A DNA stretch of 33,984 bases, taken from an uncultured Clostridia bacterium (GTDB lineage Bacteria > Bacillota > Clostridia > Christensenellales > Borkfalkiaceae). Positions 7,283 through 15,770 of the stretch are shown piece by piece. The position numbers and the translations under genes were made by a program. The notes beneath the pieces were generated by a model that ran no database searches, was not told the origin of the DNA, and was given only the letters and a program-made list of their open reading frames with translations. The stretch spans positions 1 through 33,984 of the forward strand of contig CALVWU010000011.1 of assembly GCA_944367955.1 (NCBI GenBank), read 5' to 3'. Every line of letters begins with the position of its first letter. Position 1 is the first letter of the stretch.

Positions 7283-8308
7283 ATGAAGTATTTAACTATA
7301 GCAGTGCCCAGTTACAATTCTCACGACTATTTAAGCAAGTGCGTCGAAAGTCTGCTTGTGGGCGGCGAAGACGTCGAAATAATAATCGTCAACGATGGTT
7401 CCACCGACGATACGGGCGAAATAGCCATGGCTTATCAGCAAAAATATCCCACAATAGTCCGTGCCGTAAACAAGCCCAACGGCGGTCACGGTTCGGGCGT
7501 AAACAAGGGGTTGGAACTTGCCACGGGTCTCTATTACAAGGTGGTCGACTCCGACGACTGGCTTGACGCCGAAGCTTTTAAACAGCTGCTGGCAACCATC
7601 AAGCAGCATGTCGACGCCGGCGAGGGGGCCGATCTGTACATCACAAATTTTGTGTATGAACACGTCGTCGACAATACAAGCTATGTAAGCGATTATATAA
7701 AAAATCTGCCTCAGAACAGATTTTTCGGCTGGGACGAGATAAAGCCGATGAAACTGTGGAAAATGCTTTTAATGCATTCACTCACATACAATACCCAAAA
7801 ACTGCGCGCCGTCGGCATGGTTCTGCCCGAACATACCTTCTATGTCGATAACGTGTATGCATATCAGCCCATCGCGCACATGCAAAAGCTGTACTATTTA
7901 AACGTAAATTTATACCGCTATTTCATCGGCCGCAGCGATCAGTCGGTCACCATCGAAAATATCGTAAAAAGGTACGATAACCAGATCCGCTGCATGCGGC
8001 AGATACTCTCTTCATACACCTACGACGAGTTGCAGGCCATGTGCAAGCCCCTGCGCAAGCAGATGTATCACAATCTCCACGCAATAATGTGCAACACCTA
8101 TTTCTTTACAACGGCCAAGGATTCGCCCGAACGCCGCAAGCTGTTTGCCGAAATGTGGAGCGATTTAAAGGAGAGGGATATAAAGTTATATCGCCGCATC
8201 CGCCGCATGCCCACGTTCATTCTTTTAAACTGCCTGCCCTGGAAGTTGAAGGGCGCGCTTTCCACGCTCGCCTACAAGTTCCTCCGCAAGCATGTAAAGC
8301 TGGGCTAA
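7283..8308 (+). CDS. family 2 glycosyltransferase
   Basis: A GT-A fold inverting glycosyltransferase that moves a sugar from a nucleotide donor. The N-terminal 110 residues carry the whole signature: LTIAVPSYNSHDYLSKCVESL, VEIIIVNDGSTDDTG (donor base and ribose binding), NGGHGSGVNKGLELATG, and the metal-binding DSDD motif within YYKVVDSDDWLD. The C-terminal part (about 200-341) is basic and has no clear membrane span. A ribosome binding site (GGGAGAAAG) precedes the ATG. It is monocistronic, with its own promoter and terminator, so context gives no acceptor; envelope polysaccharide or glycolipid synthesis is a guess. Confidence 0.9.
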   Translation: MKYLTIAVPSYNSHDYLSKCVESLLVGGEDVEIIIVNDGSTDDTGEIAMAYQQKYPTIVRAVNKPNGGHGSGVNKGLELATGLYYKVVDSDDWLDAEAFKQLLATIKQHVDAGEGADLYITNFVYEHVVDNTSYVSDYIKNLPQNRFFGWDEIKPMKLWKMLLMHSLTYNTQKLRAVGMVLPEHTFYVDNVYAYQPIAHMQKLYYLNVNLYRYFIGRSDQSVTIENIVKRYDNQIRCMRQILSSYTYDELQAMCKPLRKQMYHNLHAIMCNTYFFTTAKDSPERRKLFAEMWSDLKERDIKLYRRIRRMPTFILLNCLPWKLKGALSTLAYKFLRKHVKLG

Positions 8309-8335
8309 ACGCGCGGCGGTTCAAATTAAATTTGC

Positions 8336-8360
8336 GCGGCGCGGATATAATCCGCGCCGC
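8336..8360. other. GC-rich hairpin after the glycosyltransferase stop
   Basis: GCGGCGCGGA (8336-8345), loop TATAA, TCCGCGCCGC (8351-8360): a perfect 10-bp stem with no U-tract, just upstream of the real terminator. It may protect the mRNA 3' end. Confidence 0.5.
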
Positions 8361-8375
8361 CTGTCTTAAAGTTTT

Positions 8376-8425
8376 AAATTACAGCGGGGCAAGCTTTCGC
8401 TTGCCCCGCTGTAATTTTTTTTATT
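8376..8425 (+). terminator. intrinsic terminator of the glycosyltransferase gene
   Basis: An 18-bp perfect stem (AAATTACAGCGGGGCAAG at 8376-8393 with its complement at 8400-8417) and loop CTTTCG are followed by a T-rich run. It abuts the stop of the convergent gene at 8421 and may serve both strands. Confidence 0.85.
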
Positions 8426-9350
8426 TTATCGTCTTTTGCCTTTGTATTCCTTTATACATGTCGAATATCATCAGACCGATGCCAATCACCGTAAACAGTA
8501 CCAGCATGCCTAAATCTGCATAGAACCCTTTTGCAAATTCCGCGTCGGACATAACTATGCCGAACGCCTCGAACGGCGACATTACCAAACCCAGCTGCGC
8601 CGCGCTTATGGCCGCCGCGGTTATGTATGTGGCGTATATCGAAACCACCATGCAAACAAGAGTGGTAACGCTTACGATAACTATCATCATTATAGTGGGC
8701 TTGCCGCCGAACTTTTTATATAAAAAACTGCCCAAAAGCACGGCGATTATCGCCGCTATCGAGGATATAAATCCCATTATGTAGATACAAACGCTTAAAG
8801 CTGCGCCGGCAACGCCGCCTATCAGCGCACCCAAAAATCCCTTTAAATAATTGTTGGGCGCGTTTTCAAAGTCGATGTTCTCGCTTTCGATAAGTTTGTT
8901 TATGTCGCCGATACAGCTGTCGTGCACGGTTATCTGCGCGTCGCCTATCGCATACGGCTTGCTCGCGCTCTCCGCAAGCGGTTTGCCGCATACGGGGCAG
9001 CAGTCGATGCCCGCCGCGCCGTTGGCTTTAAGGGTATCCGTCGCAAATTTTATCAGCGCGCCTATTCTTTCGGCAAGCCTGCCGGCCGTCCAGTCGTTCA
9101 GCCCCAGCTCGAATCCGTACGGGGTAAAACTGTACTTCGTAAATTTAATAGCCTCTGCGCGGAAAACGTCGCATATCCTGCGCTTTGCCTCGTCGTCGGT
9201 ATAGCAGCTTATGTGTACCGTCAGCGGGGTAGAGTTGTCAAGCGCGTTGTATGCCGCGTTCATTTCAAACCCCTGCACCACGCCGCGGGCGGCGTTGTTC
9301 GTCACTTCAAAACCGCATTGCGCAAGCGCGGCGGCCAGCTTTTTGTTCAT
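8421..9350 (-). CDS. membrane protein with a zinc-ribbon-like motif, function unknown
   Basis: A 309-residue protein of no family I recognise. Residues 1-110 are soluble and alpha/beta-like. A possible metal site follows: CPVC (Cys118, Cys121) and HDSC (His143, Cys146), a Cys2-His-Cys pattern as in zinc ribbons. The C-terminal half has about four membrane helices (near 172-192, 194-211, 219-241 and 280-297) and a short basic tail. The layout, a cytosolic sensor-like head on a membrane bundle, is only suggestive. A ribosome binding site (AGAGAGGA) lies before the ATG and a perfect sigma-A promoter lies upstream, so it is probably well expressed. It is monocistronic and ends against the glycosyltransferase terminator. 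Confidence 0.8.
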   Translation of the reverse strand: MNKKLAAALAQCGFEVTNNAARGVVQGFEMNAAYNALDNSTPLTVHISCYTDDEAKRRICDVFRAEAIKFTKYSFTPYGFELGLNDWTAGRLAERIGALIKFATDTLKANGAAGIDCCPVCGKPLAESASKPYAIGDAQITVHDSCIGDINKLIESENIDFENAPNNYLKGFLGALIGGVAGAALSVCIYIMGFISSIAAIIAVLLGSFLYKKFGGKPTIMMIVIVSVTTLVCMVVSIYATYITAAAISAAQLGLVMSPFEAFGIVMSDAEFAKGFYADLGMLVLFTVIGIGLMIFDMYKGIQRQKTIK

Positions 9351-9410
9351 GTCATATCCTCTCTTTTCATGCGCATATGTAGTGCGGCATACGCCGCATT
9401 ACTGTTAATT

Positions 9411-9439
9411 ATTATAATATAATTGTGCAAAATTGTCAA
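9411..9439 (-). promoter_or_regulatory. consensus sigma-A promoter of the zinc-ribbon membrane protein
   Basis: Read on the - strand, TTGACA (9434-9439) and TATAAT (9411-9416) are separated by exactly 17 bp, a perfect consensus. The 5' leader includes a small GCGGC-GTAT-GCCGC hairpin (9383-9396). Confidence 0.85.
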
Positions 9440-9560
9440 TATAAGATTGTAAAAAAAGTACATGATACCATGAATAATTTTATTATGCGGCCGATAGTCT
9501 GTCAATTTCAATTTAAGACGCGGTTAAAGGAATAAGCGCGCCTCTGCGTTATTCGCCCGC

Positions 9561-9590
9561 AAAAAAATCTCCCCGCAACGTGCGGGGAGA
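9561..9590 (-). terminator. intrinsic terminator of the fabK-fabZ-degV operon
   Basis: On the - strand, TCTCCCCGCA, a short loop and TGCGGGGAGA are followed by seven T residues. It lies 20 nt beyond the degV stop. The stretch 9440-9560 upstream of it shows nothing further. Confidence 0.9.
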
Positions 9591-9609
9591 GGGGAGTGGT
9601 ATAATTGCT

Positions 9610-10470
9610 TTATCTCTGGCTGCAGTGGAATATAAGCCCTATCGTGCCGGGGCCGCAGTGCGCGCCTATTACGGGGCCGACCGATTGCACTACAACGTCC
9701 GCGCCGAATTCGTTCCTCAACTTTTCGGCAAATTCCTGCGCCGGCTTTTCGCTGTCGGCATGCAGAATGAACACCTTGTATTTATCCAGTTCGCTGCCCT
9801 TTTCGCGCATGTACTCGGTCAACTTCGAGAGTGCGTTTTTAAAGCCCTTCGCTTTGGCGATGCTTACAATTTTGCCCTCTTCGTCAAAGTACAGTATGGG
9901 CTTGATGCCAAGCAGTCCGCCAACGATCTTCGTCGCGCTCGAAATTCTTCCGCCGCGGTGCAGATATGTAAGGTCTTCAACCGCAAAATAAGTGGCGGTG
10001 TGGGGAATAAGCTCGTCAAGGTATGCGTCAAGTTCTTCCATGCTCGCGCCCTCGCGGTATTTCAAAGCGGCATAGTATGTAACGAATCCGCTGCCGAGCG
10101 AAATGGTTTTGGCGTCCTTTGTCATTATGCGCCTTTCGGGATACTTTTCTTTAAGCTTTGCTATTGCCGCGTCCATGGCGTTGAACGTCGCGCTCATCTT
10201 GTGCGAAAAGGTAACGTAATATATGTCTTCGCCGCGTTCAAGCACGGGTTCGAAATATTCGGTGTAGGCATATTCGTTCAGTGCCGAAGTCTTGGGCACC
10301 GAACCCGCGCGCATGCGGTCGAAAAACGCCTTAAAATCCGTGTGTTCGCCCATATCGTAAAAGTATTCCTTGTCGTCAAGGGTATAGGGCATGCGTATTA
10401 CGTTAAGTCCGAGTTCGGCCACGGTGGTGTGCCAAAGCTCGCAGTTTGAATCGCAGAATAACTGATACAT
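9610..10470 (-). CDS. DegV/FakB-family fatty-acid-binding protein
   Basis: DegV proteins bind one fatty acid molecule. FakB members present it to the kinase FakA so that exogenous fatty acid can enter phospholipid synthesis. The 286-residue protein has the family landmarks: N-terminal DSNCEL loop, PKTSALNEYAYTEYF, YVTFSHKMSATFNAM (fatty-acid carboxylate region), VEDLTYLHRGGRIS, GIKPILYFDEEGKI, and the C-terminal GPVIGAHCGPGTIG. A FakA-like kinase is not in the window. It is the last gene of an operon with fabK and fabZ, 51 nt after fabZ, which supports a role in lipid supply. A GGAG lies about 10 nt before the ATG. Confidence 0.9.
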   Translation of the reverse strand: MYQLFCDSNCELWHTTVAELGLNVIRMPYTLDDKEYFYDMGEHTDFKAFFDRMRAGSVPKTSALNEYAYTEYFEPVLERGEDIYYVTFSHKMSATFNAMDAAIAKLKEKYPERRIMTKDAKTISLGSGFVTYYAALKYREGASMEELDAYLDELIPHTATYFAVEDLTYLHRGGRISSATKIVGGLLGIKPILYFDEEGKIVSIAKAKGFKNALSKLTEYMREKGSELDKYKVFILHADSEKPAQEFAEKLRNEFGADVVVQSVGPVIGAHCGPGTIGLIFHCSQR

Positions 10471-10521
10471 TGTTTGTGTTCTCCGTAAAAAAATTTATTT
10501 TTTTCGGCCGCCTTTGCTCAA

Positions 10522-10956
10522 TCAGTCGCCGGCAACCGCTTTTTTATCCACTAAAAAGAACGTGAATTCGCCGCTCACGCATAATTTGCCGTTCACTTTG
10601 CCCTCGGCGTTTATTATTATGCACGAAGCTATTTTGCGTTTAAGTTCGCAGGTGAATTCAACCGTATCGCCCGGTCGCACGGGCGTTTTAAAGCGCACGT
10701 TGTTCATGCCCGCAAACAGGGGCAGCTTGTCGCCGAGTTGTTCCGCCGTCAGCGCGCACGAAGACTGCGAGGCCATTTCGCACAGAATAACTCCCGGCAC
10801 CACGGGCGCGTCGGGGAAGTGTCCCTGCACAAAAAATTCGTCGCCGCGCACGGTGTATTTGCCGTGCGCCTTTTCGTCTTCGCCAAGATATGCCTCGTCT
10901 ACAAGCAGCATCGGTTCTCTGTGCGGAAGTATCCGCTTTATATCTTCTCTGTTCAT
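10522..10956 (-). CDS. fabZ: 3-hydroxyacyl-ACP dehydratase FabZ
   Basis: FabZ dehydrates 3-hydroxyacyl-ACP to trans-2-enoyl-ACP in the type II fatty acid synthase. At 144 residues it has the hot-dog fold hallmarks: IKRILPHREPMLLVD at the N-terminus, QGHFPDAPVVPGV with catalytic His46, and ILCEMASQ with catalytic Glu60, then MNNVRFKTPVRPGD. Only 4 nt separate it from the fabK stop, and its GGAG site overlaps the end of fabK, so the two are translationally coupled. FabK reduces the FabZ product, so consecutive steps are co-expressed. Confidence 0.95.
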   Translation of the reverse strand: MNREDIKRILPHREPMLLVDEAYLGEDEKAHGKYTVRGDEFFVQGHFPDAPVVPGVILCEMASQSSCALTAEQLGDKLPLFAGMNNVRFKTPVRPGDTVEFTCELKRKIASCIIINAEGKVNGKLCVSGEFTFFLVDKKAVAGD

Positions 10957-10960
10957 GGAA

Positions 10961-11911
10961 TCACTCCGTCAAAAATTTATTCGCGCCTTTAAGTATCTCT
11001 TCGGCCTGCCCGGTTATCTCTTCAAGTATCTCCTTGCAGGTCTGTTCCTTTTTTACAAGGCCGGCAACCTGTCCGCACAGGAACGAACCGCCCTCGTTGT
11101 CGCCTTCCACAACCGCCTTTCGCAATGCGCCGGTGCCCAGCGCGTTCAGCTGCTCGTCCGTCACCGAAGGGTCTTTTTCCATTTCGGCAAACTTGCGGGC
11201 AAAGGGCGTTTTAAGCGCGCGCACGGGATGGCCCAGTCTTCTGCCGCTGACCATGGTGGCGGTATCGCCCGCCTTTAAAACTTTCGCCTTGAAGTCGGGG
11301 TGAACGTTGCACTCTTTTGCAACAAGAAAACGTGTGCCCATCTGTATGCCCTGCGCGCCCAGCATAAGAGCGGCGGCAAATCCCCTGCCGTCGGCAATGC
11401 CTCCGGCGGCTATAACGGGTATGTCCACGCCGTCGGCCACCTGCGGCACAAGTGCCATCGTGTTGGCTTCGCCGATGTGTCCGCCCGATTCGCCGCCCTC
11501 GGCCACTATAGCCGTCGCGCCGCGCTTTGCAACCATCTGCGCCAGCGCGACCGAAGCGACAACCGGTATAACCTTAACGCCCGCGTCTGTCCACTTTTTC
11601 ATAAACGTGAGCGGGTTGCCCGCGCCCGTGGTAACAACGGGTACGCGCTCTTCAACTATAACGTCGGCAACTTCCTCGGCGTAAGGACTCATCAGCATTA
11701 CGTTCACACCGAACGGCTTGTTGCATTTTTCGCGCAGTTTGCGTATCTCCGCGCGCAGCTGTTCGCCGTTCATGTTCATGCCCGCAATAATGCCCAAACC
11801 TCCGGCGTTAGAGACGGCAGCGGCCAGATCCGCGTCCGCAACCCAGGCCATTCCGCCCTGAAATACGGGATATTTTATGCCGAGCAGTTTGCAAATTACG
11901 CTGTCTATCAA
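10961..11911 (-). CDS. fabK: enoyl-ACP reductase II (FabK type)
   Basis: FabK is the FMN- and NAD(P)H-dependent enoyl-ACP reductase that replaces FabI in many Firmicutes and is not inhibited by triclosan. The 316-residue barrel of the nitronate monooxygenase superfamily shows LLGIKYPVFQGGMAWVADADLAAAVSNAGGLG, GVNVMLMSP, VVTTGAGNP, the VAEGGESGGHIGE motif around the catalytic histidine, and IPVIAAGGIADGRG (FMN phosphate). The start is TTG at 11909-11911, preceded by GAGGTGA; an in-frame TGA lies just upstream and the next Met would remove the conserved N-terminus. It is first in the operon with fabZ and degV. Confidence 0.92.
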   Translation of the reverse strand: MIDSVICKLLGIKYPVFQGGMAWVADADLAAAVSNAGGLGIIAGMNMNGEQLRAEIRKLREKCNKPFGVNVMLMSPYAEEVADVIVEERVPVVTTGAGNPLTFMKKWTDAGVKVIPVVASVALAQMVAKRGATAIVAEGGESGGHIGEANTMALVPQVADGVDIPVIAAGGIADGRGFAAALMLGAQGIQMGTRFLVAKECNVHPDFKAKVLKAGDTATMVSGRRLGHPVRALKTPFARKFAEMEKDPSVTDEQLNALGTGALRKAVVEGDNEGGSFLCGQVAGLVKKEQTCKEILEEITGQAEEILKGANKFLTE

Positions 11912-11984
11912 ATCTTCACCTCACGCATGGAATATTCATGTTTTTATAAAATCATAGCAAGCGGCTATAAATTTATTATAAACA

Positions 11985-12013
11985 ATATTAATACAATCTG
12001 TATAAAAAGTCAA
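11985..12013 (-). promoter_or_regulatory. sigma-A promoter of the fabK operon
   Basis: On the - strand, TTGACT (12008-12013), 17 bp, TAATAT (11985-11990). The AT-rich leader of about 65 nt reaches the TTG start. I saw no clear FapR or FabT site. Confidence 0.7.
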
Positions 12014-12052
12014 GGCTTGAACGTCGTTCAAAACGAATCGATGCATTAATCG

Positions 12053-12080
12053 GGGGCTGCGGCGAAACCGCCGCAGCCCC
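12053..12080. terminator. GC-rich hairpin after transketolase
   Basis: GGGGCTGCGGCG (12053-12064) and CGCCGCAGCCCC (12069-12080) form a perfect 12-bp stem 31 nt beyond the tkt stop. The U-tract on the - strand is poor (GATTAATGC), so termination may be incomplete. Confidence 0.55.
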
Positions 12081-12111
12081 TAAGTTTTCTATTGCGTCAA
12101 ACAGTGCGCCG

Positions 12112-14109
12112 TCAGTGGCTGAACCTGTTGAGTTTAACGTTTTCAATCGAACGCTTCGCGGCGTTGGCCACGTTTTCGGCGGTAAAGCCAAAGTATTCAA
12201 AAAGCTGCTTTGCGGGGCCGGAAACGCCGAATCCGCGCATTGCCACAACCTCGCCGAAGTCGCGGCTGTAACGGTACCAGCTGTAATGCGAAGCGGCTTC
12301 AACGCACACCCTCGCCTTTACGTCCCTGTCGATAACGCCGTCGCGGTATTCTTCGTCCTGCTGTTCAAATTTTTCAATGCTCACCATCGAAACGACTTTC
12401 GCCTTTATCCCGTCGCGCGCCAAAAGGTTTTTGGCGTTCATGCACACTTCAATTTCGGAACCCGTGCCGATAAGTAGCACGTCGGGCTTGCCGTTGCAGT
12501 CCGAAAGCACATACGCGCCCCTCTCTGCGTCCTGTTCGGCGTGTTCGTATGCGGGCAGGTTCTGCCTCGTTTCAACTATCACCGAAGGGCAGCTGTCGGT
12601 AAACGCGCACTTGAACGCGGCCATCGTCTCGCCGCCGTCGCAGGGACGGTATACGTTGATGTTGGGAATGGAGCGGAGGGAGATCAGCTGCTCCATGGGC
12701 TGGTGTGTGGGGCCGTCTTCGCCCACGCCTATCGAATCGTGCGTCATAACGTACAGCACGGGTATATTCATCAGCGCGGTCATTCTGATGCTGCCCTTCA
12801 TATAGTCGGTAAAGGAGAAGAAGGTGGAGCATACTGCTTTAAGTCCGCCGTGCAGCTGAATACCGTTGCAGATGGCGGCCATGGCGTGTTCGCGTATGCC
12901 GAAGTGTATGTTGCAGCCCTCTCTGTGTTCGGGCGAAAAATATTCCTGTCCCAAAATTTCGGTCTTGCACGAAGGCGCAAGGTCGGCCGAACCGCTCATA
13001 ATGTTGGGCATAACCTTTGCTATCGCGTTAAGAATCTTTCCGCCGCAGCTTCTGGTGGCTTCGGGTTTGTCAAATGCCGGCAGTTCGGCCTTCACTTTCT
13101 CCCAGTCGGGCTGCATGCCGCTCATAAACGTCTTGTACTGCTCGGCAAGGTCGGGATAAGCCCTCTCGTAACGGTCGAACATCTCGTTCCATTCGTTTTC
13201 CTTCTTGCTGCGTTCCTCGGCAATGGCAAGACAGTGCTGCCTTACTTCGTCGGGCACTTCAAAAGGCTCGCATTCCCAGTTAAGGTTTTCCTTAGTTGCG
13301 GCAAGGTTTTCCTCGCCTATGGGTGCGCCGTGGCTGTCCGCGCTGCCGGCAAGGGGAGAGCCGTAGCCTATCACCGATTTGCAAATAATAACGGTGGGGC
13401 GTTCGGTTTCGGCCTTTGCGCGCTCCAATGCGTTGTTAAGGGTATAAAGGTTGTTCGCGTCGTTTACGCGCAGCACCTGCCAGCCTTGCGCCAAAAATCT
13501 CGTGGCAACGTCCTCCGAAAAGGTGTTCTTCATGTTGCCCTCTATCGTAACGTCGTTGCAATCGTATAAAAGAATCAGCTTGCCCAGCTTTTGAGTGCCG
13601 GCAAACGAGCAGGCCTCGTAGCCTATGCCCTCTTCAAGGCATCCGTCGCCCGTAAGCACATATGTGTAGTGGTCTACAACGGGGTATTCCGGCCTGTTGA
13701 ACAGCGCGGCAAGGTGCGCTTCGGCAACAGCAAAACCAACTGCGTTGGCAAGTCCCTGACCCAAGGGCCCGGTCGAAGTTTCAACGCCCGCCGTCTTGCC
13801 GTATTCTGGATGTCCCGGAGTGCGCGAACCGAGCTGACGGAAGTTTATAAGGTCTTCCTTGGTAACGTCGTAACCGAAGAGGTGTAAAAGGGTATACAGC
13901 ATTGCCGAACCGTGGCCGGCCGAAAGCACAAATCTGTCCCTGTTGTCCCACTTGGGGTTGCGGAAACTGAAATTAAGGTGCTTTGCATACACCTCGTAGG
14001 CGATGGGGGCCGCACCCAAACAAATTCCGGGATGTCCCGACTTGGCTCTTTGAATGGCCTCCGTCGAAAGGATTCTGATTGCGTCTACGCTTTTCTGCTC
14101 AACTGACAT
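12112..14109 (-). CDS. tkt: transketolase
   Basis: Transketolase moves two-carbon units between sugar phosphates with thiamine diphosphate and links glycolysis to pentose phosphates. It is full length at 665 residues with all three domains. Landmarks are IQRAKSGHPGICLGAAP, LSAGHGSAMLY, STGPLGQGLANAVGFA, the TPP/metal motif GDGCLEEGIGYEACSFAG ending in DCNDV, and in the middle domain FGIREHAMAAICNGIQLHGG, then THDSIGVGEDGPTHQPMEQL. AAGGAGATA before the ATG is a strong ribosome binding site. It follows the hexose phosphomutase gene by 37 nt with no terminator between, so the two probably form an operon. Confidence 0.97.
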   Translation of the reverse strand: MSVEQKSVDAIRILSTEAIQRAKSGHPGICLGAAPIAYEVYAKHLNFSFRNPKWDNRDRFVLSAGHGSAMLYTLLHLFGYDVTKEDLINFRQLGSRTPGHPEYGKTAGVETSTGPLGQGLANAVGFAVAEAHLAALFNRPEYPVVDHYTYVLTGDGCLEEGIGYEACSFAGTQKLGKLILLYDCNDVTIEGNMKNTFSEDVATRFLAQGWQVLRVNDANNLYTLNNALERAKAETERPTVIICKSVIGYGSPLAGSADSHGAPIGEENLAATKENLNWECEPFEVPDEVRQHCLAIAEERSKKENEWNEMFDRYERAYPDLAEQYKTFMSGMQPDWEKVKAELPAFDKPEATRSCGGKILNAIAKVMPNIMSGSADLAPSCKTEILGQEYFSPEHREGCNIHFGIREHAMAAICNGIQLHGGLKAVCSTFFSFTDYMKGSIRMTALMNIPVLYVMTHDSIGVGEDGPTHQPMEQLISLRSIPNINVYRPCDGGETMAAFKCAFTDSCPSVIVETRQNLPAYEHAEQDAERGAYVLSDCNGKPDVLLIGTGSEIEVCMNAKNLLARDGIKAKVVSMVSIEKFEQQDEEYRDGVIDRDVKARVCVEAASHYSWYRYSRDFGEVVAMRGFGVSGPAKQLFEYFGFTAENVANAAKRSIENVKLNRFSH

Positions 14110-14146
14110 TTTTATATCTCCTTATATGTATACTTCCGCGCCGTAC

Positions 14147-15670
14147 TTAATTGGGTTCACGGTCGTTTTCAATAAATTTTTTAAGATTTTCGGTGTTTAA
14201 AAATTCATAACCTTTTATAAGGTTGTAAAGTTTTTCGGCAATTATCCTGTTGCCGCCGCAAACGTTGCTTTCAAAATTTATGGGCAGCACGGGGTCGTGC
14301 ACGCTCATTCTCAAAAGCAGCCAGCCGTCGCCTTCGCCCTTGCCGAAATTTATCTTAACGCCCTCATAGTTGTCGGGCGCAAGGGCCAAGCCGCGCCTTG
14401 CCGCGGCGCGCTTCAATTCCTCTATAACGTACGCGCCTTCGAGCTTGAAGTCCTTTGATAAGGAATTAAAGGAAATCCTTACTTCGTCCTCTTCGGCGGG
14501 ATGTTCAAGATCTTTTATGATGTCGCCAAGCTTTTCGCCCTTCGCGCTCTGGCGGGCAAGCAGAATAAGTATGCGGATAACAAGGTACGCGCCGTCGTCC
14601 AAAAAGTAGTTGTCGGCAAAGGCCGCGTGGCCGCTCGTTTCAATGGCGAGGGGACAGTATTCGCCGGCGGCGTTTCTCTTTACCGCCTCGTCTATAACGT
14701 TTTTATAGCCGCGCTTAAAGCGCAGATGTTTTCCGCCCAACCCGCATATGAACTTTGTAAGTCCGTCGCTCGTAACGCTGTCGGTAACTATCATTCCTTT
14801 TTTATTTTCCAGGGCCATGGCCGAGGCAAGAGCGATAAGGTCGTTTCTGTTTATCTCCCTGCCGTCGCAGTCCACCGCGCCGGCGCGATCCACGTCCGTG
14901 TCAAAAATTATGCCAAGGTCTGCTTTTTCCTTTAAAACCGCCCCTTTAAGGCAGTCTATCGCCTCTTTGTTTTCGGGGTTGGGTATGTGGTTGGGAAAAG
15001 TTCCGTCCGGTTCAAGGTTTATGCTGCCGTCGGTGTCCGCGCCGAGGGGTTCGAGCACGCCGGTGCAAAAAAATCCGCCCGCGCCGTTGCCCGCGTCGAC
15101 AACTATCTTTTTACCGGCAAGCGGCATCTTTTCGCCGCAGGCCTCGCGCACCTTTTCGACAAGCGAACGGCAGTATTCGGGCATGAACGAACGGGTTTCA
15201 ACGCTGCCCTGCGCTTTTGCGTTTTCAAAATGCGCGTCCACCGCCGTTTTAAGAATTTCGTCTATGTCGCCGCCGTCCAAACCGCCTTCGCGGGTAAAAA
15301 ATTTCAGGCCGTTCCTGTCGGATGGCAGGTGCGAAGCCGTTATCATTATCGAAGCCTCGCAGCCGAAATCGCTTTTAAGCAGCATGAACATGGAGGGTGT
15401 GGAGCACAGTCCGCAGTTCACGGCGTTCAAACCTGCGTCCGTAACAGCGTTCAAAACCTGCGCAAGTATCCTGTCGGTCGAAATGCGCACGTCGTGCCCG
15501 ACGGCCACCGCGCCCGGCGCGCGGCCGTACTTTTTTTCGTGCCACAGACAGAATGCGCGCACTATCGCGTATACGGCCTCGTCGGTAAGGGTAACGGGCG
15601 AAATAATTTCGCTTGCGATGCCCCTTACGTCGCTGCCGCTTTTAAGTTTTTTAAGCTCTTCGTACTTCAT
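14147..15670 (-). CDS. phosphoglucomutase/phosphomannomutase family protein
   Basis: An alpha-D-phosphohexomutase of about 507 residues, interconverting hexose 1- and 6-phosphates. Visible elements are the N-terminal SDVRGIA loop, GHDVRIS, the phosphoserine loop ITASHLPSDRNGLKFFT, the Mg-binding FDTDVDRAG, and the sugar-binding ETSGH. The TASHLP version, rather than TASHNP, sets it in a phosphomannomutase-like subgroup; glucose versus mannose specificity cannot be read. A longer start at TTG 15677-15679 is possible, but ATG at 15668-15670 fits better because a promoter -10 lies 8 nt before it. No Shine-Dalgarno is present. tkt follows downstream in the same direction. Confidence 0.9.
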   Translation of the reverse strand: MKYEELKKLKSGSDVRGIASEIISPVTLTDEAVYAIVRAFCLWHEKKYGRAPGAVAVGHDVRISTDRILAQVLNAVTDAGLNAVNCGLCSTPSMFMLLKSDFGCEASIMITASHLPSDRNGLKFFTREGGLDGGDIDEILKTAVDAHFENAKAQGSVETRSFMPEYCRSLVEKVREACGEKMPLAGKKIVVDAGNGAGGFFCTGVLEPLGADTDGSINLEPDGTFPNHIPNPENKEAIDCLKGAVLKEKADLGIIFDTDVDRAGAVDCDGREINRNDLIALASAMALENKKGMIVTDSVTSDGLTKFICGLGGKHLRFKRGYKNVIDEAVKRNAAGEYCPLAIETSGHAAFADNYFLDDGAYLVIRILILLARQSAKGEKLGDIIKDLEHPAEEDEVRISFNSLSKDFKLEGAYVIEELKRAAARRGLALAPDNYEGVKINFGKGEGDGWLLLRMSVHDPVLPINFESNVCGGNRIIAEKLYNLIKGYEFLNTENLKKFIENDREPN

Positions 15671-15678
15671 ACGTCTCA

Positions 15679-15707
15679 ATTATACAATATTTGCGCCGCA
15701 TTGACAA
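15679..15707 (-). promoter_or_regulatory. sigma-A promoter of the phosphohexomutase gene, probably leaderless
   Basis: On the - strand, TTGTCA (15702-15707), 17 bp, TATAAT (15679-15684). Only TGAGACGT separates the -10 box from the ATG, so transcription should start within 1-4 nt of the start codon. Confidence 0.75.
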
Positions 15708-15770
15708 CTATATGAACGGCGTTTGTTTGAATTTTGCGCAGGCAAAGTTTGCAAAAAGGCGCGTAAACAC

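Noticed and set aside
9580..10449. 289-codon + strand frame opposite degV
   Set aside because: DegV motifs are clear on the other strand, and the + frame reads through the degV terminator hairpin.
12541..13569. 342-codon + strand frame opposite transketolase
   Set aside because: Transketolase is unambiguous; the antisense product has no domain and is Gly/Val/His-rich as expected of a shadow.
14748..15715. 318- and 242-codon + strand frames opposite the phosphohexomutase
   Set aside because: No ribosome binding site, low-complexity Ser/Ala/Pro composition, and the real gene has intact catalytic motifs.
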